Shown here: positions 26,658-34,757 of the stretch, piece after piece | How positions within the stretch are numbered: position 1 is the first letter of the stretch | How the letters are laid out: each line of letters starts with the position of its first letter | Origin: CAVSNH01 sp963729275 | GTDB lineage: Bacteria > Actinomycetota > Acidimicrobiia > Acidimicrobiales > RAAP-2 | Length of the DNA: 64,000 nt | Assembly (NCBI GenBank): GCA_963729275.1 | Contig: CAVSNH010000014.1 | Span: forward strand, 281,923 to 345,922 | Reading direction: 5' to 3' | Notes under the pieces: generated by a model | What the model saw: the letters and a program-made list of their open reading frames with translations, nothing else | The model's database searches: none | Told to the model about the DNA's origin: nothing | Program-made: the position numbers and the translations under genes

Positions 26658-28283
26658 ATGAGCATGGACGCCGATAGCCGCACACAGGGCCGGGCCGGAC
26701 GTGCCGTCCGACGAGGGGCCGTGGCCGTACTCATTGCTGTCGGGTGCCTCTCCTGGTCGGTCATCGCCCAGCCGGGGGCGAGCGCCGGGGCGGCGGCGGC
26801 AAAGGACCCGGTCCCGGTGCCGAAGGTGGAGGGACCCATCCTGCCCACCAGCGGCATCTCCTTCATCGCGTCGACGACCTTTCCCCTGTCCCAGGTCGGG
26901 TACGAGGAGTCGGAGTTCTTCCTGTCGGGCAAGGCGACCGCCTACAAGAGCTCGACCCCACTCACCAAGAACGGCAGGTGGCACGTCTCGCCGGCGGCGA
27001 CCGCCCCGTACAAGACCCGGGTCGTGATCTACCGGCCGACCAATCCGAAGCGTTTCGACGGGACCGTCGTCGTCGAGTGGCTCAACGTGACGGCCGGCAT
27101 CGACGCGCCCGCCGCATGGTTGAGCTCCCATATCCAGATGATCCGAGACGGGATGGCCTACGTCGGGGTCGACGCCCAGGCCGGGGGGATCAACGGACAG
27201 GCCGGCTCCATCGCCAGCCAGGACCTGGCCGGCGGGCTGAAGCAAGTAGACCCGACGCGTTACGGCTCGCTCCGTCACCCCGGCGATAGCTTCTCCTACA
27301 GCATCTACGAGCAGGCCGGTCGGGCGATCCAAGCGGACGGTCCGAAACTGCTCGGCGGACTCAAGCCGAAGCGGGTCCTCGCCCTCGGCGAGTCACAGTC
27401 CGCCTTCCGGCTCGTGACGTACATCGACGCGCTTCAACCGCTGTCCCCCGGCATCTACGACGCCTACTTCGTCTACAGCCGGGGCGGCGACGGTGCCGAC
27501 CTCTCGCAGGCCCCGCAGGCCACCATCACCACACCGGACCCGACGTTCATCCGCACGGACCTCCACGTGCCGGTCTTCCTGTTCGAGACCGAAGCCGACG
27601 TGCTGGGCCTGGGATACCTGCCGGCGCGCCAGCCGCCCACCCGATACATCCGCGAATGGGAGGTGGCCGGCTCCGCCCACGACGACACCTACGGCCTGCT
27701 CTATTCGCGTTCGGACAACGGGAACGGCGTCGCCGACACCGATGCCTTCCAATCGATGCTCGACCCGCCGGCCGACCCGATCCCCGGCATCGTCGACTGT
27801 GAGGCGCCTATCAATGCCGGCTCTCACACCTACGAGCTCCGGGCGGCGATGGTCGCCGTCAACAAATGGATGGCCACCGGCCACGCCCCCTTACAGTCAC
27901 CGCGCCTCGAGGTCAGCAAAACCGATCCGCACGAATTCGCCGCCGATGCCAACGGCAACGCCCTCGGTGGGATCCGCACGCCCCAGGTTGAGGCGCCGGT
28001 GGCCAAGCTGTCGGGGCTCGGTCAGCCGGGCACCTCTCCGGTCCCGAGCCAGCCCGGGGCGGCCACGGAGAACGAGGCCGTCACCGGCCAGGCGCTCTGC
28101 GCCATCTTCGGCACGACGGTGCCGTTCAGCGCGGCAAAGCTTGCCGCCCTCTATCCCAGCCATGCTGCCTTCGTGCAGAAATGGGACGCGGCCGCGGCGG
28201 CCGAAGTGAAAGCGGGCTACCTCCTGCCGGCGGACGCCCGGACCCTCGACGAAGTGGCCGCGCAGTCCAACGTGGGGGGCTGA
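26658..28283 (+). CDS. secreted alpha/beta hydrolase-domain protein (Abhydrolase_10-like)
   Basis: 541 residues. A basic start, hydrophobic helix AVAVLIAVGCLSWSVIAQPGASAGAAAAK (shown in parts: AVAVLIAVGCLS, PGASAGAAA) give a Sec signal peptide with likely cleavage near residue 46. The body has VVIYRPTNPKRFDGTVVVEW, the ALGESQSAFRLVTYIDAL nucleophile elbow (GESQS, serine nucleophile) and a long C-terminal region with HTYELRAAM, matching the family annotated as alpha/beta hydrolase domain-containing proteins found near steroid and terpenoid genes. Probably an extracellular or wall-associated esterase. Overlap-free; preceded by the GACGTC-type operator. Confidence 0.85.
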   Translation: MSMDADSRTQGRAGRAVRRGAVAVLIAVGCLSWSVIAQPGASAGAAAAKDPVPVPKVEGPILPTSGISFIASTTFPLSQVGYEESEFFLSGKATAYKSSTPLTKNGRWHVSPAATAPYKTRVVIYRPTNPKRFDGTVVVEWLNVTAGIDAPAAWLSSHIQMIRDGMAYVGVDAQAGGINGQAGSIASQDLAGGLKQVDPTRYGSLRHPGDSFSYSIYEQAGRAIQADGPKLLGGLKPKRVLALGESQSAFRLVTYIDALQPLSPGIYDAYFVYSRGGDGADLSQAPQATITTPDPTFIRTDLHVPVFLFETEADVLGLGYLPARQPPTRYIREWEVAGSAHDDTYGLLYSRSDNGNGVADTDAFQSMLDPPADPIPGIVDCEAPINAGSHTYELRAAMVAVNKWMATGHAPLQSPRLEVSKTDPHEFAADANGNALGGIRTPQVEAPVAKLSGLGQPGTSPVPSQPGAATENEAVTGQALCAIFGTTVPFSAAKLAALYPSHAAFVQKWDAAAAAEVKAGYLLPADARTLDEVAAQSNVGG

Positions 28284-28291
28284 GCCGCACC

Positions 28292-30247
28292 GTGGAGCCG
28301 GCGGACGTGACATGGCCGCCGGCTCCGGAATCGCCCCCCGGGCGAGACGAACCGCGCACCGAGCCGCCGTTCGCCGTCACCGAGCGGGCCCCCGCCCTCC
28401 CGACGTGGGCCGTCTTGGCGCTCATCGCCGGTCTGGCGGGCCTTTCCTATGCATGGGGGATCGCCCACGCACCGCTCGAGCCCTACTACGCCGCGTCGGT
28501 GCGCAGCATGTCGATGAGCTGGCACAACTTCTTCTTCGGTGCCTTCGATCCCGCGGGCACCATCACCCTGGACAAGCTCCCCGGCGCCTTCTGGCTGCAA
28601 GCTCTGTCGGTGCGGATCTTCGGGTACCACCCGTGGGCCATGGTGCTCCCCCAGGTGATCGCCGGCGTTCTGGCCGTGGTCTTCCTCTTCCGAGCCGTCG
28701 AACGCCTCACGGGCACCGCGGCCGGGCTCATCGCCGCCTTCGTGCTGGCCGTCAGCCCGGCCACCGTCGCCCTCGACCGGGGCAACATCGCCGACACCAC
28801 GATGGTGCTCTTCCTGGTGCTGGCCGCCGATGCGGTGTCCTCGGCCATCGTCTCCGGTCGGCAGCGAACGCTCATCCTCGCCGGGGTGTGGGTAGGTCTC
28901 GCCTTCCAGGCCAAGATGGTGGAGGCCTGGCTGGTGCTGCCGGCCATGGGCCTGGCCTATCTGCTGGGATCGAGGGCGCCGCTCCGGCGCCGGTTGCGCC
29001 AGCTCCTCGTCGGCGGCGTGGTTGCCGTTGCGCTCTCGCTCCTGTGGATGACGGTGGTGAGCATCATCCCGGCGGCCTCCCGTCCCTACGTGGACGGGAG
29101 CCAGCACGACTCCCTCTTCGAACAGGTCTTCGTCTACAACGGCTTCGGTCGCTTCGGCCAGCAGACGCCGGTGCAGCTTCTGCTCGGACGGGGCCTCGGC
29201 GGGCTGGGCGGGCTGGCCAAGCTGGTGCTCGGCCCGCCGCCGAGTTGGCACCGCCTGCTCACCGGCGACTTGGGGCGCGACACCGGCCTGCTCCTCCCGG
29301 CTGCCCTGGCCATCGGCGTCGCCGGGCTCTTCACCCGCCGCCGGAGCTTCTACGTGCTGTGGGGTGGGTGGCTCCTGACCTTGGCGGTCGTCTTCTCCTT
29401 CGGATCGACGATCAACTCCTATTACACGGCTGCCCTGTCGCCGCCCATCGCCGCCATCCTGGGTGGTGGCATTGCTAGCGCCTGGAGCTGGTGGCGGCGA
29501 GCGCATGGCGGCGAGACGACCACCCGCAGTCCGTGGACGCGGCTGGCACCGCTGCTGGCCCTCGTGATCATGGCGGGGACACTCGCCTACGAGCTGTGGC
29601 TGGCCGACCAACACGGTACGGCCGCGCCCGCCTGGTTGGCGCCGCTCGCCCTCGCCATCGGAGGTCTCGCCCTCGTCCTCGTCGTGGCCTCATCCCTTCC
29701 GTCCGTCGGCCGCATACTGGCGACGGCGGCGATCATCGTCGCCACGGCGGCGACGCTGGTGATCCCGGCGTCCGGATCTGCCCTCCTGGTGGACGAGGGA
29801 CGGAGCTTCGCCGACACCCCCTTCGAGTCGGCCTCTACAGCCGACGTCTTCGGAGCTCTGCTGGCCTCGTCTGGATCCGGCATCGGAGCCGCGGCCAAGG
29901 GGCTCGAACGTCTCCAGCTCGGGGCCCCGTACCTGATGGCCGTCTACACCTCGGCGGTGGCATCGGAGTTCATCGACGCGACGGGAAAGGAGGTCTTGCC
30001 CATCGGAGGATTCTCCGGGACCATTCCGGAACCGACTCTGGGTCAGCTCGAGTCGGACATACGAGCTGGGAAGTTCCACCTCGTGCTGTTGCTCGGGAAG
30101 AGCCGCGATCCGCGGCTCGTCTGGATCGCCACACATTGCCGGCCCCTAGGGTCGGGAGGTTTCGGGATCTACCTCTGCAGCCCCTCCGATGTGCCGCACG
30201 GCGCCCGAAGGGTGACGACAATCGGGCTCGGAGCCCAGCGCAGGTGA
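28292..30247 (+). CDS. integral membrane glycosyltransferase family 39 / YkcB-like mannosyltransferase
   Basis: 651 residues from GTG at 28292, eight bases after the hydrolase stop. After a Pro-rich cytosolic start there are about 11-13 hydrophobic segments (for example TWAVLALIAGLAGLSYAWGI, LPQVIAGVLAVVFLFRAV, LLPAALAIGVAGLFTRRR). The first extracellular loop, with YYAASVRSMSMSWHNFF and DKLPGAFW, is the catalytic-loop pattern of polyprenol-phosphate-dependent PMT/ArnT enzymes, and the soluble C-terminal part resembles the YkcA/B C-terminal domain. It would glycosylate a cell-envelope acceptor. Its place in a catabolic cluster is odd; it may be cotranscribed with the secreted hydrolase and modify it. 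Confidence 0.85.
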   Translation: MEPADVTWPPAPESPPGRDEPRTEPPFAVTERAPALPTWAVLALIAGLAGLSYAWGIAHAPLEPYYAASVRSMSMSWHNFFFGAFDPAGTITLDKLPGAFWLQALSVRIFGYHPWAMVLPQVIAGVLAVVFLFRAVERLTGTAAGLIAAFVLAVSPATVALDRGNIADTTMVLFLVLAADAVSSAIVSGRQRTLILAGVWVGLAFQAKMVEAWLVLPAMGLAYLLGSRAPLRRRLRQLLVGGVVAVALSLLWMTVVSIIPAASRPYVDGSQHDSLFEQVFVYNGFGRFGQQTPVQLLLGRGLGGLGGLAKLVLGPPPSWHRLLTGDLGRDTGLLLPAALAIGVAGLFTRRRSFYVLWGGWLLTLAVVFSFGSTINSYYTAALSPPIAAILGGGIASAWSWWRRAHGGETTTRSPWTRLAPLLALVIMAGTLAYELWLADQHGTAAPAWLAPLALAIGGLALVLVVASSLPSVGRILATAAIIVATAATLVIPASGSALLVDEGRSFADTPFESASTADVFGALLASSGSGIGAAAKGLERLQLGAPYLMAVYTSAVASEFIDATGKEVLPIGGFSGTIPEPTLGQLESDIRAGKFHLVLLLGKSRDPRLVWIATHCRPLGSGGFGIYLCSPSDVPHGARRVTTIGLGAQRR

Positions 30248-30348
30248 ACGCCGCTCCCCGACCGACGGGCTCGCCGTTGCCGGTAGGTAGCCGATCGGCT
30301 ACTTTGCTGGAGGCCGCAGCGCCGGCCTCGGCGAAAGGGGTGCCCGTC

Positions 30349-31497
30349 ATGACCGACCTCGATGACGACGTGAAGGAGACCTTGGCGGACGTTCGCAAGG
30401 TCGGCGCCAACTACGAGGACCACCAGCAGGACGTCGCCCTGGACATACCGGTCGATTTAGTGCACTTCAAGAAATTCCCGGTCGTCGACCCGCCGGGAAC
30501 GTACATGCAGCAGGGCCACGACACCCGATCCGACATCGGTCCGGCCGACGGCATGGAACTGCCGGACTACAGCGGCCCGTTCAACCGGGACCTCCGGTTC
30601 TCGGACTTCTCGAACGATGCGCTCATCAACATGCTCAGGATGAGCGACGAGTACTACCGGGTCTGCATCCAGGGCTGGGCGAACTCGGTGGCCGAGCGCT
30701 ATGGGTACGATGACATGCGCCACATCCAGTCGGAGGCGTGGCAGAACATGATCGTTCCCCAACTGCGCGGCATGATCGACGAATGGATGGGCCTCAGCAA
30801 CGAGGAGGCCGAGGCCCTCGTGGCCAAGACGGAACACGAAGTCGCCACCCAGGCTGCGGGCGGCGGCGTCGTCCTCATCAATCCCTACGCACCCGAGCGG
30901 GACTGGGCCCAGCAGTCGAAAGAGAGTCTCGTGAAGCGGGTGCTCGGGAGCCACGAATACCTGTTGCTGGCTATCGAGTCGTGGGCGCTCGCCATCGTCA
31001 TGCGGGACGGCCTCGACGCGATGTTCGCCTTCAATTGGGATCTCTGGAGCGAAACGTTGCTGCCGGCGGCGAAGGACATCAAGGCGCGCTGGATGGGCAT
31101 CTCGGGCCATACGGTCGAGGCCTTCATGAAGGACATTCAGGTCGACGCCACCTCGTTTCCCGGCAAGGCCTTCGAGATGACATTCGAGATGCCGGAGGAG
31201 GATGTCGGCATCTTCACGTTCAACAAATGCGTCTCCGTCGACCAATGGGAAGCGCTCGGCCGCCCCGACATTGCCGAGAAGGCGTCGCACATCACCTGCC
31301 CCGCTGCCATCATCGAAACCGCCAAGCAGTACAACCCGAACATGAAGGTCGAGATCCTGGCCATTCCGCCCCGCGTCAGCAAGGACGAGGTCTGTTGCAA
31401 GTGGCGGCTGTCCATGCGGGACGAATCCGATCCGGAATACGTCCGCGCCGAGGATGCCACCATGGAGACGGCGGTCTCGTCACCCACCCGTCGGTAG
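30349..31497 (+). CDS. uncharacterised DUF6125-like protein with an internal duplication
   Basis: 382 residues; GAAAGGGG lies 8 bases upstream of the ATG. No catalytic motif is recognised. Two 52-residue segments, 99-150 (starting SDEYYRVCIQGW, ending WMGLS) and 201-252 (starting SHEYLLLAIESW, ending WMGIS), align without gaps with 16 identities, so the N-terminal two thirds arose by tandem duplication of a helical unit. The C-terminal part has cysteines at 294, 317, 349 and 350 (FNKCVS, ITCPA, EVCCKW), a possible metal or thiolate site. The helix pattern resembles DUF6125 / aminothiazoline-carboxylate hydrolase-like proteins, from memory only. Soluble, no signal peptide. Confidence 0.7.
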   Translation: MTDLDDDVKETLADVRKVGANYEDHQQDVALDIPVDLVHFKKFPVVDPPGTYMQQGHDTRSDIGPADGMELPDYSGPFNRDLRFSDFSNDALINMLRMSDEYYRVCIQGWANSVAERYGYDDMRHIQSEAWQNMIVPQLRGMIDEWMGLSNEEAEALVAKTEHEVATQAAGGGVVLINPYAPERDWAQQSKESLVKRVLGSHEYLLLAIESWALAIVMRDGLDAMFAFNWDLWSETLLPAAKDIKARWMGISGHTVEAFMKDIQVDATSFPGKAFEMTFEMPEEDVGIFTFNKCVSVDQWEALGRPDIAEKASHITCPAAIIETAKQYNPNMKVEILAIPPRVSKDEVCCKWRLSMRDESDPEYVRAEDATMETAVSSPTRR

Positions 31498-31518
31498 CGC
31501 TCGCGCCGTTGCGGCGCC

Positions 31519-32124
31519 TTACGACAGTTCGGAGCTGCGTCGGGCTGGCAGGAGCCGACGGGCCAACAGTTGCACCTGCGATCGGAGCGTCTCGTCGTCG
31601 AGTCCGGCAACCAGCGGGTGCATGACCGCCCCACTAATGGCCGCCGTGAGCATGGCCGTCGAGACGCGCGCTTCGTAGCCGACGTCGTCGCCGACCAGCA
31701 CATGGCACATCCGGTCCATCACACGACGGAATGCATCGTGGTCGGTGAAGAAGCGGTAGATGACGGGATCGTTCAGGATGGTGCTCATGGTGCGCCGGTG
31801 TGCAACCGCGAGATCCACGATCCCGTTCACCAACGTGTCTCGGGCCTGTGCCGGCGAACGTTCTGCCTCCGCCGCCTTCACCACCGCCTCCAACTTCGCC
31901 AGCTCGTCCTCGGCGGCGGCGAGAATAATCTCGTCCTTGGTGTTGAACTGGTGGTAGACGGCCGCCTTGGTCACGCCGATGGCATCGGCGATCATCTGCA
32001 ACGAGGTCCCTCCGACCCCGTGATGGGCGAACAGGTCGAGGGCTGCGCTGACGATCCGAGCTTGCGCCGCGGTTGTCCTGGACTTCCCGACGTCATTGGC
32101 AACGTCGACCCCAACGTCACCCAT
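31519..32124 (-). CDS. TetR family transcriptional regulator
   Basis: 201 residues from ATG at 32124 (an upstream extension to 32178 adds only non-family sequence). The N-terminal HTH is RIVSAALDLFAHHGVGGTSLQMIADAIGVTKAAVYHQFNTKDE in parts: ALDLFAHHGV, ADAIGVTKAAVYHQF. The C-terminal ligand domain is helical and diverged, as usual. Acyl-CoA-responsive TetR repressors commonly control such clusters. Directly upstream, at 32166-32185, is a tandem CACGACGTCG repeat, and GACGTC is also the core of four operators elsewhere in the window, so this protein is a candidate regulator of them (inference). Confidence 0.92.
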   Translation of the reverse strand: MGDVGVDVANDVGKSRTTAAQARIVSAALDLFAHHGVGGTSLQMIADAIGVTKAAVYHQFNTKDEIILAAAEDELAKLEAVVKAAEAERSPAQARDTLVNGIVDLAVAHRRTMSTILNDPVIYRFFTDHDAFRRVMDRMCHVLVGDDVGYEARVSTAMLTAAISGAVMHPLVAGLDDETLRSQVQLLARRLLPARRSSELS

Positions 32125-32165
32125 TGCCGGGCAGACTAGCTGAGCGGTCGTAATCCCCGATGGCG

Positions 32166-32185
32166 CACGACGTCGCACGACGTCG
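32166..32185. repeat. tandem 10-bp repeat upstream of the TetR gene
   Basis: CACGACGTCG occurs twice head to tail in the divergent region between the TetR gene and the ketopantoate-reductase-like gene. Each copy contains the palindrome CGACGTCG. It could be the autoregulatory site of the TetR protein. Confidence 0.4.
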
Positions 32186-32350
32186 CCACGCGCGGGATCT
32201 CCGAGACAGGGCTCGCTCCGACTCGAGACGATCGCGCCCGAACGATGACGAATCCCGTGAGCGCGTGCGGAGAGGTATATGAATCATGAGCGCTAGCCTC
32301 CAGAGTCGAACCTGGCCGCAAGTGGAGCCGAGACTCCTCGTGGAGATGCC

Positions 32351-33274
32351 GTGAAGATCGCCGTCGTCGGAACCGGGGCCATGGGGTCCGTCTATGCCGC
32401 CCTCTTGGGCAAAGCCGGACACGAGCTGTGGGCCATCGACACCTGGCAGGAGCACATCGACGCCATCGCCCGGTCGGGACTCACCGTCTCCGGTGCGAGC
32501 GGCGAGTACGTCGTCGACCGCCTCAACGTGGCCGGGGCTCCGGAGGACGCCGGGCCCTGTGACCTGTGGGTGATCGCCACCAAGGCCCAGGACGTCGAGT
32601 CCGTCGCCGCCGGCATCGCCACCCTCCTGCGGCCGGACGACGTGGTGATGGCATTCCAGAACGGCCTCGGGTCCGGCCAACGAGTGGCCCGCCACATCCC
32701 GGGCGAACACATCGTGATCGGCATCGCCGAGGGTTTCGGGTCGACGGTCCCGCGGCCCGGCGCCGTCCACCACGAAGGGATGCGCCTCATTCGCATCGGC
32801 GAGATGGACGGTGGGCTGAATGATCGGGTGCTCAGGCTCGAGCACCTATGGCGCGAGGCGGGCTTCCACGTCGCTGCCTACGCCGACATCAACCTGATGA
32901 TCTGGGAGAAGTTCCTCTGCAACGTGACCCTGAGCGCACCCTGCGCCGTCTTCGACGTGACTGTCGGCGAGCTCATGGCCGACCCCGAGTTGTGGGCCGT
33001 CGCCCTCGGCTGCACGTGGGAGGCATACCGAGCCGCCTTGGCCAAGGGCATCCGGTTCGAGTTCGACGACCCGGTGCGCTACGTGTCCGAGTTCGCGGCG
33101 ACGATCCCGAACGCCAGCCCATCCATGCGGCTCGATCACCTCGCTCGCCGGCGCTCCGAGGTGGACGCCATCAACGGACAGGTCGTCGAGATCAGTGGCG
33201 CCCTGGGGTTCGGCGCCCCCTACAACGAGGCCCTGTGCGCCGTCTTGCGCCACCGCGAGTCAGCATTCGATTGA
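32351..33274 (+). CDS. ketopantoate reductase family (ApbA/PanE) protein
   Basis: 307 residues from GTG at 32351. NADPH-binding GTGAMGSVYAALLGKAGHE at residues 7-25, the WVIATKAQDV segment, the conserved NGLGSG turn and the all-helical C-terminal domain with KFLCNVTLSAPCAV match 2-dehydropantoate 2-reductases. In degradation clusters the family often reduces other 2-keto acids, so a pantothenate role is not assumed. It stands alone on the plus strand between the TetR gene and the transporter operon, with a hairpin just after its stop. Confidence 0.88.
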   Translation: MKIAVVGTGAMGSVYAALLGKAGHELWAIDTWQEHIDAIARSGLTVSGASGEYVVDRLNVAGAPEDAGPCDLWVIATKAQDVESVAAGIATLLRPDDVVMAFQNGLGSGQRVARHIPGEHIVIGIAEGFGSTVPRPGAVHHEGMRLIRIGEMDGGLNDRVLRLEHLWREAGFHVAAYADINLMIWEKFLCNVTLSAPCAVFDVTVGELMADPELWAVALGCTWEAYRAALAKGIRFEFDDPVRYVSEFAATIPNASPSMRLDHLARRRSEVDAINGQVVEISGALGFGAPYNEALCAVLRHRESAFD

Positions 33275-33319
33275 GTCCGCCCGTTCTCGCCGACGGCGGG
33301 GGATGCAAGGGGCGAGCGA

Positions 33320-33356
33320 ACGACTGGCCAGCCACCCCACGCGGCTGACCAGTCGT
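33320..33356. terminator. bidirectional terminator-like hairpin
   Basis: ACGACTGG and AGCC pair with GGCT and CCAGTCGT around a 9-base loop, with a 2x2 internal mismatch. It sits between the convergent ends of the reductase (33274) and the ABC binding-protein gene (33386). There is no long U tract. Confidence 0.5.
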
Positions 33357-33385
33357 CACTGAAACTCTTCGATCGAGGGACGCGA

Positions 33386-34633
33386 CTAGACGCTCTTGTT
33401 CGGGATCTGGGTGCCGCACACCGGATCCGCCCCGGAGATCAGACGGAACGACGTTCCCGAGAGCTTGGTGATCCAGAAACACTCCGTCTTGCCTTGGGGC
33501 CGCTGGCTCCAATCGACCGTCTGGTGTCCGCCCCACAGGCCCTCGGCGTCGTAGTCGGTGATGTGCGACAGCGACTTGATCACCGAAGCCTGCGTCGGGT
33601 TGGACCCGGCCCCCTGCAACCCCTGCACGAGCCCGAGAATCGACAGATAACCGAGGTAGTCGGCGAATGTGGGGTCGGTGTGCACGCCGGCATACGTCGC
33701 CAACGCATGCTGCAACGCCTCGGTCGCCGGCGTGTGCATCTCTACGGGTTCGAAGTCCGACAGGAAGTCGTCCCCTTGGGCGGCCTGGATGGCGGCCTGC
33801 CCGGCGTTGGTGAGATCGCCACCGTATCCGGTCGGTGCCAAGGCCACCTTTAGGTTGACCCCGATCTGGCGGAGGGCGGTGGCCAGGGCGAAGACCGTGG
33901 CCGGCTCGGTGTTGACGGTGATCCCGTTCACCCCTGCGCTCTTCATGGCCAGGGCCACCGGCGCCACGTTGGTGCCGCCGAAGGGGAAGCTGTCGTTGAC
34001 GTAGCCGGCTTTGAGCCCCGCCTCCTGGGCGGAGACGGCTGCTGCTCGGGCGCTGGCCGCCGAGCTCGGCGAGGCCGAGTAGCCGACCGTCCCCACGTTG
34101 GTCACACCCTGGCTCTTAAAGAACTCCCCATACGTCGTGTAGACCTTGGTGAAGTCCTGGTTGCCGATCACCGAGAACATGTTGTAGCTCTTCGGTGACA
34201 GCCACTCGCTGCTGTCGAAGGCCGCACCGACGACCGGGATCCCGTTCGACGTGAGATACGGAGCGGCCGCGAAGGTGAGCGCCGAAAGCCCGATCACCGC
34301 GAACACGTGGTCCTGCTGTACGAACCTCTGGGCCACCGACAGTGCCTGGGAGGGGCTCGTGGCCGTGTCACCCAGGATGTAGTGGATCTTGTACCCCTCG
34401 GTTGCCGCCACCCCCACCCCGGCCTTGATGCCGAGGTCGGCCGTGGCGAACTCGGAAGCGGCGGGGCCGGTCTCGTCGGTGAGCACGCCGACGGTGAACG
34501 TCTTCCCTCCGCCGCTCGAGGTGGCGGCAGTGGTCGAGCTCGACGTTCCCGAGCTGCTGCTGCACGCGGCCGCGGTCAGCAGCACGACGCCCATCAGCCC
34601 GGCGGCAATGAACCTCTTCTTCCGTTGCGGCAT
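33386..34633 (-). CDS. branched-chain amino-acid-type ABC transporter substrate-binding protein
   Basis: 415 residues. The basic start MPQRKKRF, hydrophobic helix LMGVVLLTAAAC and a Ser/Thr-rich linker after the cysteine point to a lipoprotein (the box LTAAAC is not a perfect LxxC consensus). The body, KTFTVGVLTDETGPAASEFA, AVIGLSALTFAAAPYLTSNGIPVVG and so on, is a type I periplasmic binding fold as in LivJ/AmiC. Such proteins in actinobacterial catabolic clusters bind aromatic acids, amides or short acyl compounds rather than leucine. It is the last gene of the transporter operon, 124 bases after the ATPase gene. Confidence 0.92.
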   Translation of the reverse strand: MPQRKKRFIAAGLMGVVLLTAAACSSSSGTSSSTTAATSSGGGKTFTVGVLTDETGPAASEFATADLGIKAGVGVAATEGYKIHYILGDTATSPSQALSVAQRFVQQDHVFAVIGLSALTFAAAPYLTSNGIPVVGAAFDSSEWLSPKSYNMFSVIGNQDFTKVYTTYGEFFKSQGVTNVGTVGYSASPSSAASARAAAVSAQEAGLKAGYVNDSFPFGGTNVAPVALAMKSAGVNGITVNTEPATVFALATALRQIGVNLKVALAPTGYGGDLTNAGQAAIQAAQGDDFLSDFEPVEMHTPATEALQHALATYAGVHTDPTFADYLGYLSILGLVQGLQGAGSNPTQASVIKSLSHITDYDAEGLWGGHQTVDWSQRPQGKTECFWITKLSGTSFRLISGADPVCGTQIPNKSV

Positions 34634-34757
34634 GGTCTCTCTTTTCTCCTGGTTGACAGTTGGATGTTCGAATGCACCGACGATCGGCGCCGGTCTTCCC
34701 GTGCCGGTCGGCACGCGTGCACCTCGGATCACCCGGGTGCGAGAACCTCGTCTCCTT

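Noticed and set aside
34634..34757. Small gene between the ABC ATPase and binding-protein genes
   Set aside because: Only 124 bases without a plausible frame; most likely an mRNA leader or stability element for the binding-protein gene.
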